This document shows positions 10,601 to 23,810 of a stretch of 64,000 bases of DNA, one piece after another. Origin of the DNA: Pestalotiopsis fici W106-1 (Eukaryota; Ascomycota; Sordariomycetes; Amphisphaeriales; Sporocadaceae); assembly GCF_000516985.1 (NCBI RefSeq), contig NW_006917092.1, forward strand, positions 1,194,619 through 1,258,618. The letters are read 5' to 3'. Positions within the stretch are counted from its first letter, which is position 1; the number at the start of each line of letters is the position of its first letter. The position numbers were made by a program, and so were the translations under genes. The notes under the pieces are model-generated. The model was not told the DNA's origin. It searched no databases and saw only the letters and a program-made list of their open reading frames with translations.

Positions 10601-13600
10601 GGTGAAGATGAGGTACAACGCGTTCGAAGGCGTGACGCCGGTATCGGCGCGGTACGGAACAGAGGGGAGTGACTCAATGGAGACATTGTCAACGACATCG
10701 ACGGGGATCTTGGATGTCTTCCAGATGGGCGCCTGATCCAGCGAAGTAAGGACAATCTTGGCTTCAACTTGGGACACAATCTCATCCAAACGAGCCATTG
10801 GGTAAGCGGGATCCAGGAAGACGAAAGCAGCACCAGCTTTCATGACACCCAGCATGGCAACGATAGCCCAACCGCTCTTCTCAAAGCAGAGCGGCACGAT
10901 AGTCTCGGGACCAACACCGTAGGATCGGAGGTGGTTTGCGAGCTTGGTCGACAATTGGTCCAGTTCAAAGTACTTGAAGTCAACGTCCCATGCGTTCACA
11001 GCCATGGCATCCGAGCGCTCTTGCGCTGTTTGATGAATCACATCATGGGTACATTCATGGATATCATCCGGTATGTTTTCGTTCATACCAGCCATTTCAG
11101 CCATGTCTTCGGAACTGACCAAGCTGAGTTCGCTGACAATATTCTGAGGCTCGTCGTTGAGATGGCAGATTGCAGCCTTGAATTGATTGAGGAGACGGCG
11201 CATCTGAGCCTCTGACATGAGTCGCTGGTCATAACCTCCAGTAATCTCAATGAGGTTCGACCTCAAAGTACACTCCAAGCCCATGCCGAAACGGAGGAAG
11301 CCCTTGTCCTGATCTTCGATCCTCTGGGCACCAACGAAGTCCGCTTCATGTTGGTTACCCGGCTGAATGACCATGATGTTTGTGAAAGCGCAGGCTTCCC
11401 GGCACTCGTTGCTCATCTTGGCAATATTCTGCAGACCACTGTGTTCGTACTTGATCATATCCGTTGACTGATCTTGAACAGCTTGCAGGAACTTGGCAAT
11501 AGTGAGCTCGCCCTCAAGTTTGATACGGAGTGGTACTGTCGTGATAGTCGGTCCAATCATATCAGAGATGCCGTCGATTGGTACATTTCGACCAGCTTGG
11601 ATGCAGCCAAACAAAGCATCGGCTGATCCAGTGTACCGACCCAATACCAATCCCCAAGCAGCCTTGAGAATCGTTCCGGTGGTGAAAGAGGATCCAGTCT
11701 TTCGCACAAGTGGAAGGTTGATGGTCAAAGTGCTGTCAAGAACTGGAGCAAAGGCGGCGGATGGTAGTCGCGGATAAGACTGAGCCTCCATACCAGCAAA
11801 CTGGGCTTTCCAGAAGTCCTTGGTTTCGGAAGGGTCGGTCTTTTGGAGGAAGTCAATGAAGCGGTTGAAAGGGGGTGTCTTGGTCGCTGTAGGTTGAGGA
11901 GAGGAGCTATGATATGCCTCCTCGACCTGTCGCATGATGAGTCCTTTACTCCAGCCATCGTAGAGAGCGTGGTGGATGGACCACACAAAGTAGCATCCAG
12001 TGTAGTCAGTCTCGATCAGAGCAAAGCGAGCGAGTGGTACGCCGTAGCCAAAAGGCTCCTCCTTATCAGAGTTGATGTACTCTTGCACCCGTTGAGGCGT
12101 ATGCCACTCGATAGACTGCTCCATAACGACCTGATAACATCCATGATCGGCAAGGTTGACGAGTCTCGTGCGCAGGGCCGCAGCGTCCCTGACTACCGCC
12201 TCCCAAGCAGCTTTGAAACGGGGAATGTCCAATTTCGATGGCAAACGGTAGATCTCCCGAAGAACGTACGCTTCTTTGTCCTTGAGAGTAAGAGTAATGA
12301 GACCCTCCTGCAGCGGCGTTGGAGGTAGGATATCGGCAATGGTATGTTCTTTGATGCCGTATTCCTGCTTGATCAGGGCCAAGAGCTCTGACTTCTTTCC
12401 CTCAGGTAGAAGGGAGTAGGGTTCAATGACTTTCACGCTTTCAGCAGCAACTTGTCCTTCCTTCGCGGCATTAGCCGCCATATCGTAGAGACGAGGCTGA
12501 CGGAAGATCTGTTCGGTCGAGAGTGTAATGCCTAGTGCACGAGCATTGGACACCAACGAAATAGCAGAGATACTGTCACCGCCGACTCGAAGAAAACTGT
12601 CGTTGACATGGATTGTTGACGGATCGCGACCAAGGGTACGGGCAACAAGCTCCAGGATGGTCTTTTCCATATCGGTCTCGGCTTCGCGAACCTCGGTAAC
12701 CCCCTCGCCAGCCTCGAGAGTATACATGGCAACTTGGTCATAATCCATGTTCTTGAAGAGGGAAATGAGCGTCTTGCGGTCGGTCTTGCCACTAGCGGCC
12801 ATAATCGGCATGTGGTTGACCGGGATCCATAGCGATGGAACCATATACTTGGGCATAGAGGCACGCATGGAGCTCTCTAGTTCCTTCATTCTTGATCGCA
12901 TGGACTCATTCATTTCCATCATGACACTGTGATTCTTGCCGGGGGCATCGATGAACTCGACGAATGCGGCTAGTGTTTGCTTCTTGTCCGCCTTGGTCTT
13001 GCCAGCAAGCACGACAGACGACTCGACGTTGGCTCCCTGCGCCTTAAGTCGAGTCTCAATCTCACCAAGCTCCAATCGCTGGCCATTGATCTTTACTTGG
13101 CCATCGATTCTTCCAAGGTATGTCAACATTCCAGTCTCCACGTCTTGTCGAACGAGATCACCAGTTCGGTACAAGAGCTCAGACTTGGTATGACCAAAGG
13201 CCCGCAGCCACTTGGGGTTCGAGATAAATGACTCGGCGGTTTTTTCTGGGTTCTTGAGATAGCCTCTGGCAACGTTTGGGCCTTGGATCAGTAGCTCGCC
13301 GGGACAGCCGACCGGGGTGAGCGTATTGTAATTGTTGGGGTCAACGACCCAACCAATTGAACTGACTGGATGACCAATCGTCGCTGCTGGGTGAGCTTTC
13401 TTCGAGCTCTTTGGACCGGGGACTGTTCGCGTCACAGTGAATACACACGTCTCTGTGGGGCCGTAGCCATTCATCAGGTGAGCCTTGTCACCCCAGATAT
13501 CGACACATTCCTGGTTTAGGGCTTCTCCTCCAAGGACGATAGTCTTCAAGCAGGGAATTTCGTCGGGCTTCAGGAGTCTGACAAACGAGGGTGTGAAGAA

Positions 13601-16600
13601 AGCCCAATCGCACTTGAAGTCGCGGATAAACTTGGCAAGGTTGTTCATGCGTTCATGCTCCGTGGGAATGCAGATGCAACCGCCGAAATGAAGCGCAGTA
13701 AAGATCTCGGCGATGCAGGCATCAAATGTGTAAGTTGCAAACTGTAGCGTGCGTCGTGGGTAGTCGGCAAAGCCCATCTCAACACCGTGGCCATATGTAC
13801 TCGAGGTCACAGATTGATGGTGGATCATGACAGCTTTAGGTCGACCAGTCGAGCCAGACGTGAATAGTGCATATGCAAGGTTCGAAGAGTTTGCGCCCGA
13901 TAGGACAGGACTGGACCTCAGAGGACCCCATCCAGTAATGTTCTCGGGGAGAACAACCGGCGAGACTCCGCTGACAGCCAGGCTAGATGTAAGGTGTCTG
14001 GTTTGCTCAGAAAATATGACAACGTTGGCCTCGACCTGATCAATCAAGTCAAGCAATCGGTCAGTTGGATCAGTCGGGTTGAGGGGAACAAAAGCTCCTC
14101 CAGCCTTCTGAATTGCAATCATTGACAAGATTGCCTCGGGGCTTCTCTCAAGACAAATTGGCACAATCTTCTCAGGGCCTACGCCAAGAGACTGGAGTTG
14201 ATGAGCAAGATGATTCGTCAGCTCACCCATCTCCTTGTAGGTCAGATTCACTGCCCTAGAGGCAATTGCAGGAGCTGATGGCGTATTTGCTGCTTGCTGC
14301 ATGATGATATCGGACATCGTCTTCTGGATCACTTTGGGGTAGTTGCTATTCCAAGCAGAGATATCTGCCCGATCTGCAGCAGAAAACATGTCGACGTTGT
14401 TGATTTTTCCAGTCTGAACTTGTAGTTGGTTAAGCAAGTGCTCGAACTGGTGCAGCAATCGTTCGACTTGTGGCGCTGTGATCACCGTAGAGTCGTGGTG
14501 TGCAGAGAAAGTGACCTCGCCAGCACCAAGAGCACACTCGACGACGAGACCGAAACCACTGAGATAATTGGAAGTTGTAGCATTTTCATGCTTCTTGAAC
14601 AGAGCTGACTCTTCTTCTTCCTCGGCGGGCTGGATGACCAGCAAATTTTGAAAGTCACAGCTGGCGCGGGTTGCATCGCTGATCTTCTTGATGTTCTGCA
14701 AACCAGCGTGAGAGAAAGGAATCATGTCAATTCCCTGGTTCTGCACACCGGCGAGGAATTCCTTGACAGTAGCCTGCGGGTCAACCCTGATGCGTACCGG
14801 CACAGTTGTGATTGTGGGGCCATTCATGGTGTCAATGTCGTCTAGATCGAGATCACGACCGAATTGCGTAACCCCAAACACAACATCGGGTGAGTCCGAC
14901 AGTCTAGAGATTGCAATGGACCAAGCGGCCTTGAGAATTGTCGCAATAGTGACACCGGCTTTGCGTTCAACGGTGAAGGGGATGGCGTATGACACCGTGT
15001 TGTCTGCCTGGCAGTGATGGCCGGTGGGCGGTTGTGGGAATGGGGCTGTCTCTAGCTCCTTGAGCTGATTCTCCCAAAATGCGTCAGAAGTATCGCTTTC
15101 GATATTCTGCAAATACTCGATGAAGTCCCGGAATGGCCTCGAGTGAGGAGCAGCGTGGTTGTTGTATGCCGCGTCAACGCCGGCAAAGGTTAGGCCCATA
15201 GAGAAGCCATCGTAGAGAGCGTGACTGGTAGGCGTGTTAGTGATTTTCAAGCAGGAATTACTGATATAGAACTTACTGCACCGTCCAAACAAACTTTCTG
15301 TTCTTTCCATTGTCGACAATAGCATATCGTGATAGAGGAGTGCCATAGCCCATTGACTCGGATCTATCCTGCTCCAGGTAGGTCGCCATATTTCTGGCCG
15401 ATTGCCATTGGAGGTCCTCGTTCATGACAATCTGGCAAGAGCCAAGTCCTTCGAGGAAGACTACCCTTGTTCGCAGGATGCTATCTTTGCGAGCCACAGC
15501 ATTCCAGGCCCGCTGGAACTTGGCGGTATCGACGTTGTGAGGGAGTTCATATATATCGCGCAGGACATAGCTGGATCCGTCAGTGGCCGTCAAGGCAACC
15601 AAACCTTCCTGGAGAGGCGTTGTTGGATAGATGTCTTCAATTGCATCCTGGTGGATATTATGGTTCTCGAGAAGCATGTCCCAATGCTGCGAAGAAAGAG
15701 CAGCCTTGGAGATCATTCGGGGGCGGGAGGGGGCGGAAGGGATCTTGGTTGACGCAACTGTCGTTTCGGTGGTCTTTGTAACTTGCGTGGGTGACGTGGA
15801 CGCTGAAGGTACTTGCTTCGCTACTGGGACAGAAGCACTTGGCTTGGCGACAGATGTAGTCGCTTCAGATTTCGTGACTTTGGCAGTAGGAATATTTGGA
15901 ACTTTGAGCTCAACGCCGTCAATGCGCTTGGCTGCGAGCGCCATATCTGCCAGGCGAGGAGCCTTCATAATGACCGGAACCGATAAGGCGAGGCCAGCAG
16001 CACGGGCTTTACCGACCAGTTGCATTGCAGTGATAGAGTCTCCAGACCGTTCCAGGAAGCTGTCATTGGCGCCAATGGGGTCTTGGGCAAGATCAATGTG
16101 TAGGACATCAGCCCACAAACCAGCGAGCGCCTGTTCCACAACAGAGGACAGGGCGACCTTGGCAGATGGCTCGGCAGCCTGCGACAGCGAATATGTAGCA
16201 AGTTGCTGCTGGTTGAAGGCCGCAGCCTCTCCACGGAGCTTTTTGCGGTCAGTCTTGCCAGAGGCGTTTGATGGAAGACTAATGACGGGAATGAAGAGCG
16301 AAGGGACCATGTACTTGGGAATATCATTGGCGACCTTTTTCTTGACTTCTGCCAGCTGGTTTCGCAGGAACTCTGACATGTCCATAATCTCCATATCAGT
16401 CGCATTGTTTGGGACTAGTTGGACAAAGGCCGCCAAAAGCTTGCGACCCGGCTCTCCGTTTGGCGCAAAACATTCAACAATGACCTGAGAAGAGTCTGGG
16501 TCGCTCAGGTGCTTCTTCACATTGAATTCGATTTCGCCGAGCTCGATTCGTTGGCCGTAGAGTTTGACTTGACTGTCACTTCGTCCAAGGCAGTTAAGAG

Positions 16601-19600
16601 TACCATCCATATTGAAGGAGAACAGGTCACCGGTCTTGTAGAAGCGTCTACCAGGAGCCCAGGACAGGTTGTCGAGGAATGCAGCCTTGGTCTTTGCTTC
16701 CTCTTTCAAGTAGCCTCTTGCGACTAGAGGACCCTCGATAAGAAGCTCTCCTACACTACCGGCTGGTAGCGGTCTTAAGGAATCAGGATCGACAATCCAG
16801 ACCTTACAGTTTCTGGGAATTCCAACATTTCCGCCAACGGCACCCGTCTTCAGAGTCTGCATAGGCTCACTAGATGTGCATTGAATACTGCACTCGGAAG
16901 GGCCATAGGTGTTGAACAGGCGGAAACCAGGCTTCCTGTCCCAAGTGTTGATAATGTCTTGGGTGAGTGCTTCACCTCCCAGTGCCATGACATCGAGGTA
17001 AGGACAGTTCTCAGGGTTCAACATGCGGACAACGGTTGGTGTCAAATCAGCCCAGTTGACTCTCATGCGTTCCATGACTCCAGGTAGGTCATTGAGACGA
17101 TCCTCCTCACTGGGAATGACGATACAGCCACCATACATGGGTATGATGCTTGTCTCCTCGATACAAACATCGAAGGAATATGATGAAAAGTGAATGGCAC
17201 GAGTGGATGAATTGCACGTCAAGAGTCCAGAGTTGATGCGGGAGGTAGTGCAGAGGGATCGATGCTCGAGGATTGATCCCTTCGGGGTTCCAGTCGAGCC
17301 GGAAGAGTACACAACCCAAGCAGTGTTGTTTGGTGCGACGTTTGTGCGCGCAGAGGCGGGGCGACGGGGCATTTGGTCCAGTGCTTGCTGATCTACAGCA
17401 ATAACATGCGGGACTAGGTCAATCTTTTCGGCGTAGAATCGAGAGGCCACGATGACTTTTGCTTCTGTGTCGCTGATAATCTTTTCGTGTCTTGCTCGAG
17501 GATGAGACATATCCATGGCGACGCAAGCACCGCCGGCTTTCATGATCGCGTGGATGGCTATGACACCCCAGGCTGACTTCTCGAACGCAAACGGCACGAG
17601 AACTTCTGGCCCGACACCGAGACCAATGAGCACCCCGGCCAGCCTATCTGAGTATTCGTTTGCCTCACGATACGTAAGTTGCCCATCCCATGAGTCAATC
17701 ATGAGGGCATTGGGCTGGAGTCGGGCTTGCTCTTCGATCAGCCAATGCATGCACTGCTCCATGGGCTCGACCTCGGGGTTGAACTTCTCAAGAAGTTTCA
17801 TATCGGCAGGACTGACAATGGAAAGACCCTTGAGAGGTGTTTCCCTGCTGGATTTGCTGCTCAGTTGGTGGAAGACATGTTCCAATCGTTGCGCGATCAA
17901 GTCTGCACTGATTGCAGAAACCAGAGTCTTGTCAAATCCTACACGGACATTGACCTCGCCGAAGGACAGATTACATTCAACAAGTAGTCCGAAGTTGAGT
18001 TCATCTCCAGCATTTCGAGACTCATCGGGAACAAATAGTTTCGAGCTGTTCCGTGTCACGGGCTGTACCACAAGCAGATTGTGGAATCCAATGGCCGCGG
18101 CACTCTCGTTGCTAGCCTTGCGGATATGCTGCAGACCTGTGTGTTGATATTCGATGATATCGATGTATTGCGATTGCAGTTGGTTCAGGAACTTTGCAAC
18201 GGACTGCTCCATGTCTATCAGGACACGCAACGGAACAGTTGCTAGACATGGCCCCAAAGACTCATGAACGCCAGGCAGAGGGATGTCTCGACCGGATTGA
18301 GTAATTCCCATGATTAAATCGGTTTGGTTGCTCAGCTGCGCAAGTACAAGTGCCCACGCTGCGCGAAACAGGATAGATGGTGTGAATCCAGATGCTTCCT
18401 TAGGCAACTTGACTTGACGGCTGACATAGTCGGTGATCACAGGCTCATACGTTTCTTCGCATTCAGGGTAGTGTATCCCATCCCACTTAGAGAATTGGTT
18501 GCCCCAAAAAGCATTCGCACTCGCAGTCTGTCTCTCAGAGTGAAGTTTGACGACTTGGTTGAACGGCAGCGTTTCTGGAAGAGGTTCATCGCGGTAAGCT
18601 CGTTCCAGACGCCCCAAAATGTCTTGGTGCATATGCCCGTCGGTGACAGCATGGTGCACGGTCCAGACTAGGTATCGATCGCCAGATGGCTCTTGAATGA
18701 TGGCGAATCGACTCATTGTATCACCGTAATCCATGTGGTTTTTCTTGTCCCTGACGAGAAACGAGGCCAAATCATCATCATACTCGATATCGACTGGTTC
18801 GTCATCTGTCATCACAACTTGGCACGCGCCGAGCTGCTTCAAGGTAATAATTCGAGTTCTCATGATCGGATATGCCTCGACAAGGGCTTCAAGAGATTCC
18901 TCGAGCTTGGCAAGATCAACTTTACTGGAGAGCTTGAGCACTTCTTGCAGAATGTAAGCTTCGGGTGATCCGATGTTTTCTGCCATCATGCCCTCCTGCA
19001 TTGGAAGACAGGGATATATGTCTTCGACACGGTTCACGGGGATCTTGTGAACCTTGGAGAGTTGCTCACGGAGTGTTCTGAACTTGTTGGGGCCACCAAT
19101 TAGCTCGAACTCTTCGATATCTTCGATCGTGATAGGCTCGTGATTAGCTGAGGGCCCCTCAAGGAATTGGGCCAAGTCGGAAAGAATTGAGAATTGAAAG
19201 ACATCAGCGACGGAAAAGTGCAAGTCCATGGTCGCAGCTTCGGAAACCAGCTTCATAGCTTGCACAGAATCTCCACCAAGAGCGAAAAAGCTGTCTTCGC
19301 GGCTGACGGAATCTGCGGAAACCTGAAGGATATCCGCCCAAAGGTTTGCCAAAGTGATCTCGATCTCGCCGCGGGGTCGCTCTCCGGTACCAGTTGCAGA
19401 TGCGCCATTGTACTGATTCAGTACGTCGATAGGCAGGCCGCGAGCGAACGATTGCAATCCTCTTCGGTTCACCTTGCCCGTAGTTCCCAAAGGAATAGCA
19501 CGCAAGGGTAGGATAAAGTTGGGGACCATGTAAGAAGGCAACTGGGCCAATAGAGTTTGGTGGAGTCTAGAAACAACATCACGGACTGCAGCATCTGGCG

Positions 19601-21792
19601 GCAACAGCTCAGTCCCCTTGGCTTCACCTGGAGCGGTAAGATCAGGTAGTGTGATGAAAGCCGCAAGCATCTGCTTCGGGCGATCCTCGCCAACCAGAAT
19701 CTTGTCGACCACCAATTCCGCATTATCGGGCAGCTCTTGCTTGATCTTGGCTTCAATGTGACCAGCTTCCAAGCGAACGCCATGAATTTTCTGGCTCAAG
19801 TTAGTAATAGATCACGAGTACATAATTTGATCCGAAGATACTTACAATTTGTGTGTCGCGTCTTCCAATAAAAGCATATGCGCCATCAGACTGCTGCTGA
19901 ACAAGATCGCCTGTTCTGTATACTTTTTGATGCGCACGCTCGGGATATGCCTCCTTGAGCCACTTCGGAGCGTCGATGAATGCCTCACGAGTCTTCTCCT
20001 CGTTCTTGAGATATCCATCTGCGAGGACGTTTCCTTCAGCGATCAACTCTCCTATGGCACCAATGGGCAAAAGTCTCTCTGGATCATTACTTTGAGTCAC
20101 CCAAAGGGCTGCGCCCATGTTTGTGCCAATAACACTCCCCTTGTCTCCGAGACTCTTGAGGGAGCTGCTCACACGAGATGTCGTCTCTGCAGGGCCATAT
20201 GAGTTGATCAAGTGGATCTTATCGCTCCACATGCTGATGAAATCGGCTGGCATGGCCTCGCCACCAGTAATAAGTGTCTTGAGAGTCGGCACATTATCTG
20301 GAGACAGGAATTGTGCCACAGTTGGCGTCATGGTACAATGGTTGACGGACATGCGGTTGATCGCGGCGGGCAGGTCGTTCATCTTCTCGTGGTCGGAAGG
20401 AACACAAACTGTGCCACCAAAGGCAAGAGTAGTAAAAATATCGGTGATGCTGATGTCGAAAGTGTATGCGGAGAACTGCAAGTGTCGGGTCTCTGCGTCA
20501 CAGAATTCTCGAGGCCCATGGGCCAGTGTGTTAGTACACCAAGCGCTGTGGGAGCAGACAATGCCTTTGGGTTTGCCTGTAGAGCCACTGGTGAAGATCA
20601 CGTAACCAGGATCTTGAGGGGTGACCGTGCTTGCAATGGGTCCAAGGGCTGGTAGTCCATCGAAGAACGCCGTGTCAAAGACGATGGCATCTATGCCATG
20701 GTCGTCAAATCGTTGCTTATGGTCAGGCGAGCAAACCACGAATTTGGCTTCACATGCCTCGAGAAGGCCGGCCGTATCTTCCCACTGATGTGCAGGATCG
20801 TAGGGTACGAAAGCACCGCCGCTTCTGATGATGGCAAGTAAGATCGGAATAACCAGAGGGTTCTTCTCGCTCATAAATGGCACAATGGTTCCTGGCTTGA
20901 CGCCCTTGGCAGCCAAGTGGTGGGCGAATTTATCAGCCATCTGATCCAGCTCCTTGTAGGAAATGGAAACGCCCAAAGCGCAGATAGCTTCTGCATCAGG
21001 GCTTTGCTCGATGCGAGTTTGCACCATGTTTTGCATCAAGTCATTAGCGGCTGGCGGGATAGCCTTGTTCCATTCGCTAACCTGAGCAAGATCTTGAGCG
21101 CTGATGGGGTTGATTTCAGCCAAGGATTTGATCATGCTGGAGGGTTCGCAGAGCTGCTGCAGGACATTTTCAAAAGTCCCAAGGATGCGTTGCATTTCGG
21201 TGCGGTCCACGATGGTCTCGTCGTAGAAAGCTTGAGCCATGACGCCGGCACGGGTCAGGGTACACTCGACATTGAGGGCGCGATCCAGCTGAACGGATCC
21301 GGAACTCATGGAATCGCCGCAGATGACGAGTTGATTATCAAACCTGGTAGCATTCAGCATGTCGATGCCGAGATTGGCGATGTTGTCTAGAGTAATCCCT
21401 TCCGAGCAGATGAGGGGAATATCGCGAGACTCGATATCTTTGAGGCAGGCAGCAAGCGTCTGTTCTGGCTGCATACAGAATCGAGAAGGGATAGCTGTCA
21501 CAGAATCGTCGATTTCGGCTTCATCGATTTCATTCATGACGGCCAAGCCAAATACAACATCCGCAGCGTCGGAGTAGTAGACGTTGACAAGAGACCAGGC
21601 AAGCTGGATCAGAGTCTCGACTGGGACCTTTGTAGTGCGCTTCTTGGGAAGAGCAATCTTACGTCGGAGCAGGGAGTCGGGAGCTGGTGCCACAGATAAG
21701 TTGAGGCGACGGGGGAAAACAGGCGGCGGTGCATCTTCCAGATATTTGCTCCAAGTAGCCGCCTGGTTCGAGTCGAAGTTTGTGCTAGACAT
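7655..21792 (-). CDS. Four-module nonribosomal peptide synthetase (cyclic-tetrapeptide synthetase type)
   Basis: Modelled exons 21792-19846, 19790-15277, 15224-10055 and 10003-7655 splice in frame to 4659 aa. Domain order by motif: C-terminal lobe of a condensation domain (1-235, no HHxxxDG); A1 (about 250-770) with FTSGSTGKPKG and T1 Ser824; C2 with HHAVTDG at 1028; A2 and T2 Ser1901; a T/S/K/A-rich linker (about 1950-2005); C3 with HHALYDG at 2154; A3 and T3 Ser3038; C4 with HHALYDG at 3238; A4 and T4 Ser4117; then an epimerase-like domain (about 4160-4620) with HHLVVDLVSW at 4308. All four carrier GDS motifs and all A10 lysines are present, so the four modules look active and a tetrapeptide is expected. 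The final domain has YSHGRE in place of EGHGRE. No CT, TE or reductase domain follows. Neighbouring FAS, aminotransferase and ToxE-like genes point to an HC-toxin/apicidin-type product containing a 2-amino medium-chain acid. It is probably controlled by the ankyrin regulator at 33626. The N-terminus is the first ATG; no missing C-lobe was found upstream. Confidence 0.93.
10004..10054 (-). other. 51-nt stop-free, in-frame intron in NRPS module 4
   Basis: The donor GTTAGT and acceptor CCACAG bound a 51-nt segment with GCTAAC as branch sequence. Removing it joins GE to LLIEGNIVARGYL, the normal A-domain sequence. Because the length is a multiple of three and the segment has no stop, an unspliced message would encode a 17-residue insert rather than a truncation. 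Confidence 0.8.
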
Positions 21793-23810
21793 GGTGATGA
21801 TTGCTGCCAGACTGGTGAGTTGCTTCTAAGCTTGGAAAAGTAATTGAACTACGTTCGGTACATACTGTGGCAAATACAATTGATGTGTTGTTGATACAAA
21901 GTTGAGATATATGCTAAGCTACTAAAGATAAGTAATGTTAATACAAGTGTTAGTATGTAGACTATGGTCAGTATCGAATTATCCAAGATGAATGTCGTCG
22001 ATCAATCTGTGGTTTGGATGACGTGTAGAAAGTATTTTCAGAAGATTTGTTCGTGTACGGTTCAAGTCTTGCCAGTGTTCAAAAGAAAATATCGTGTGGT
22101 CGAAATCTATTATGGTCGGAAATGTAAATGACCAAAGATGTGACAAGGGAACGGCGGGAAGACGAATCAAGCTACACAAAATAGCTACAAGTGGAAGAAG
22201 CTACTATTCAGTCGAGATCGAGAAGGAGAATGGACTGTTATCTATGTTGAAACGGATATTTGATTTCGAGTATGGCCAAGGGTTGTCAAGGGGGCCGTAT
22301 CCGGCGATGGCTACTGTCATCCTGCGGGCGAGCCATGGCGTGACAAGAAACACTAAGAGCGGATATCGTGATGAAGCCAAGCTCACTATGCCATCGATTC
22401 CTTCCGTCAGGCCCTTGAATGCCACATGGCGTGGGCCAGGTCTGGAATCGAGGTTCTCGACACTGCACGCGGTCCTAAAATTAGGCGAATAGGCAGAGAG
22501 GCAGCAACGCCAGAGAGCAGCCTGGTACGGAAACAAGAGCCATGGTCGACGCGGACGAATAGAAACGAGAGCTCGTTTTGCTCGCTTCACAGTAAGGCTG
22601 ATAGGATCTCACCACCAACTAGGTAAGCGTACCTAGTGCGTAGGGAGGGACCTGCATGATACCGACGTGGATGCAGTCATGTTGGTTTGGTCGGGTTGGG
22701 AATAGAAAGTGATGACTCTGCTTTGGTGGGCTAAAATCCAAGGTGGGAAACACGATGGGGGAAAAGGTGGGGATGAGCCACACGGTCAGCCAAATTGGGG
22801 TGGCATTTCTAGGGACTACAGCTGTGCCTTGACCCCAGCTGCTGCTTCCTGCTTACTACTATTATTCCACAATCAGCACCTGCCGGGGATGGGCGACAAT
22901 TTGAGGTACAAAGCGTTTGCACTGAACTGGTAAAAAGAATGTTGGTATCTTCATCTTCTAAAGCCAAACTACTCTGTAGGACACCTCGTAGGTATTCATT
23001 TACCCACCTGGACCCGGTATGCATTGGACTTTATTGGCGAGTTTTGATGATGCCGGCTCGAAGTAGATTATTAGCGCACGCGGTATGCCTGGTGGGGTTT
23101 CAGCACTTACTGCTTTCAGCCATTGCAAGCTTACTCTTACCATTGTTTTCTTGGTGCTTTGCAAGCATTCAGGATCTTTCGAATTTCCGTGGCAGTATCA
23201 TAATACCGAAAGTTCATCAAAAGAAACGAATTATGTTTGAGTAGGCCGGCGCATTGATTTGGCGAAAGCTGTACGGGAAAAACCACATACCGATGGCGCG
23301 GCACAGAGAGTGGCTCGTAAAAGACCCACTGATAAATAGTGGGTTGAAGGTGTTGCGGCGAACCTGCTTGCCTGCTGTGTCGTCAACTTTGCTTACGATG
23401 CCACTGTAAGCTCAGCCACCAGTTAGCACTTGTCCAGACTTGTAATGCTTGATGAACCAAGAGATGCCAATAGCACGTACCTCAAGATACTCCGTTGCTT
23501 CAACCCTGTTTGTCTTCAGTGTTGCCTCAAATTTCGACAACGGCAGTCAGCTTTGTAAAATATGGTTGCACATGTAGTTCAAGAAATGATTGTTATCATT
23601 CAAGATTGTATTTGAGAAAACAGGAGTAAGTAACAAATGAATAAAACATGGGAAAGAGAGCAGATGAAACCAACGAAATGAGAAAATATAGCGCCAAATT
23701 CCCAATGCCGAGACCGTAAATGAAGAAAATCTGCGCCAACACCGTCCTTGCTAATCCCCACATGATAAAAAAAGGAAACATTTTGAAAAAAAAAGTGAAA
23801 TCTCAACGCC
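21793..23810. other. NRPS promoter and FAS-beta 3' intergenic region
   Basis: About 2.0 kb between the NRPS start and the FAS-beta stop (both genes on the minus strand). No ORF resembles the missing N-terminal lobe of the first condensation domain or any other protein. TGACGTGT at 22019-22026 is a bZIP-like half-site about 230 bp upstream of the NRPS ATG. Confidence 0.6.
22019..22026 (+). promoter_or_regulatory. Candidate bZIP-type site upstream of the NRPS
   Basis: TGACGTGT differs by one base from TGACGTGA, the motif I recall being reported for the apicidin F cluster regulator. It lies about 230 bp upstream of the NRPS start. A single imperfect 8-mer is weak evidence. Confidence 0.25.

Noticed and set aside
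12245..12265. Match to the ToxE box (ATCTCCCGAA)
   Set aside because: It lies inside NRPS coding sequence; another match (ATCTCTCGCA near 52648) is inside FAS alpha. These show that the degenerate 10-mer occurs by chance.
22204..22590. Upstream frame (-) as the missing N-terminal lobe of the first C domain
   Set aside because: The translation has no condensation-domain motif and no HHxxxDG.
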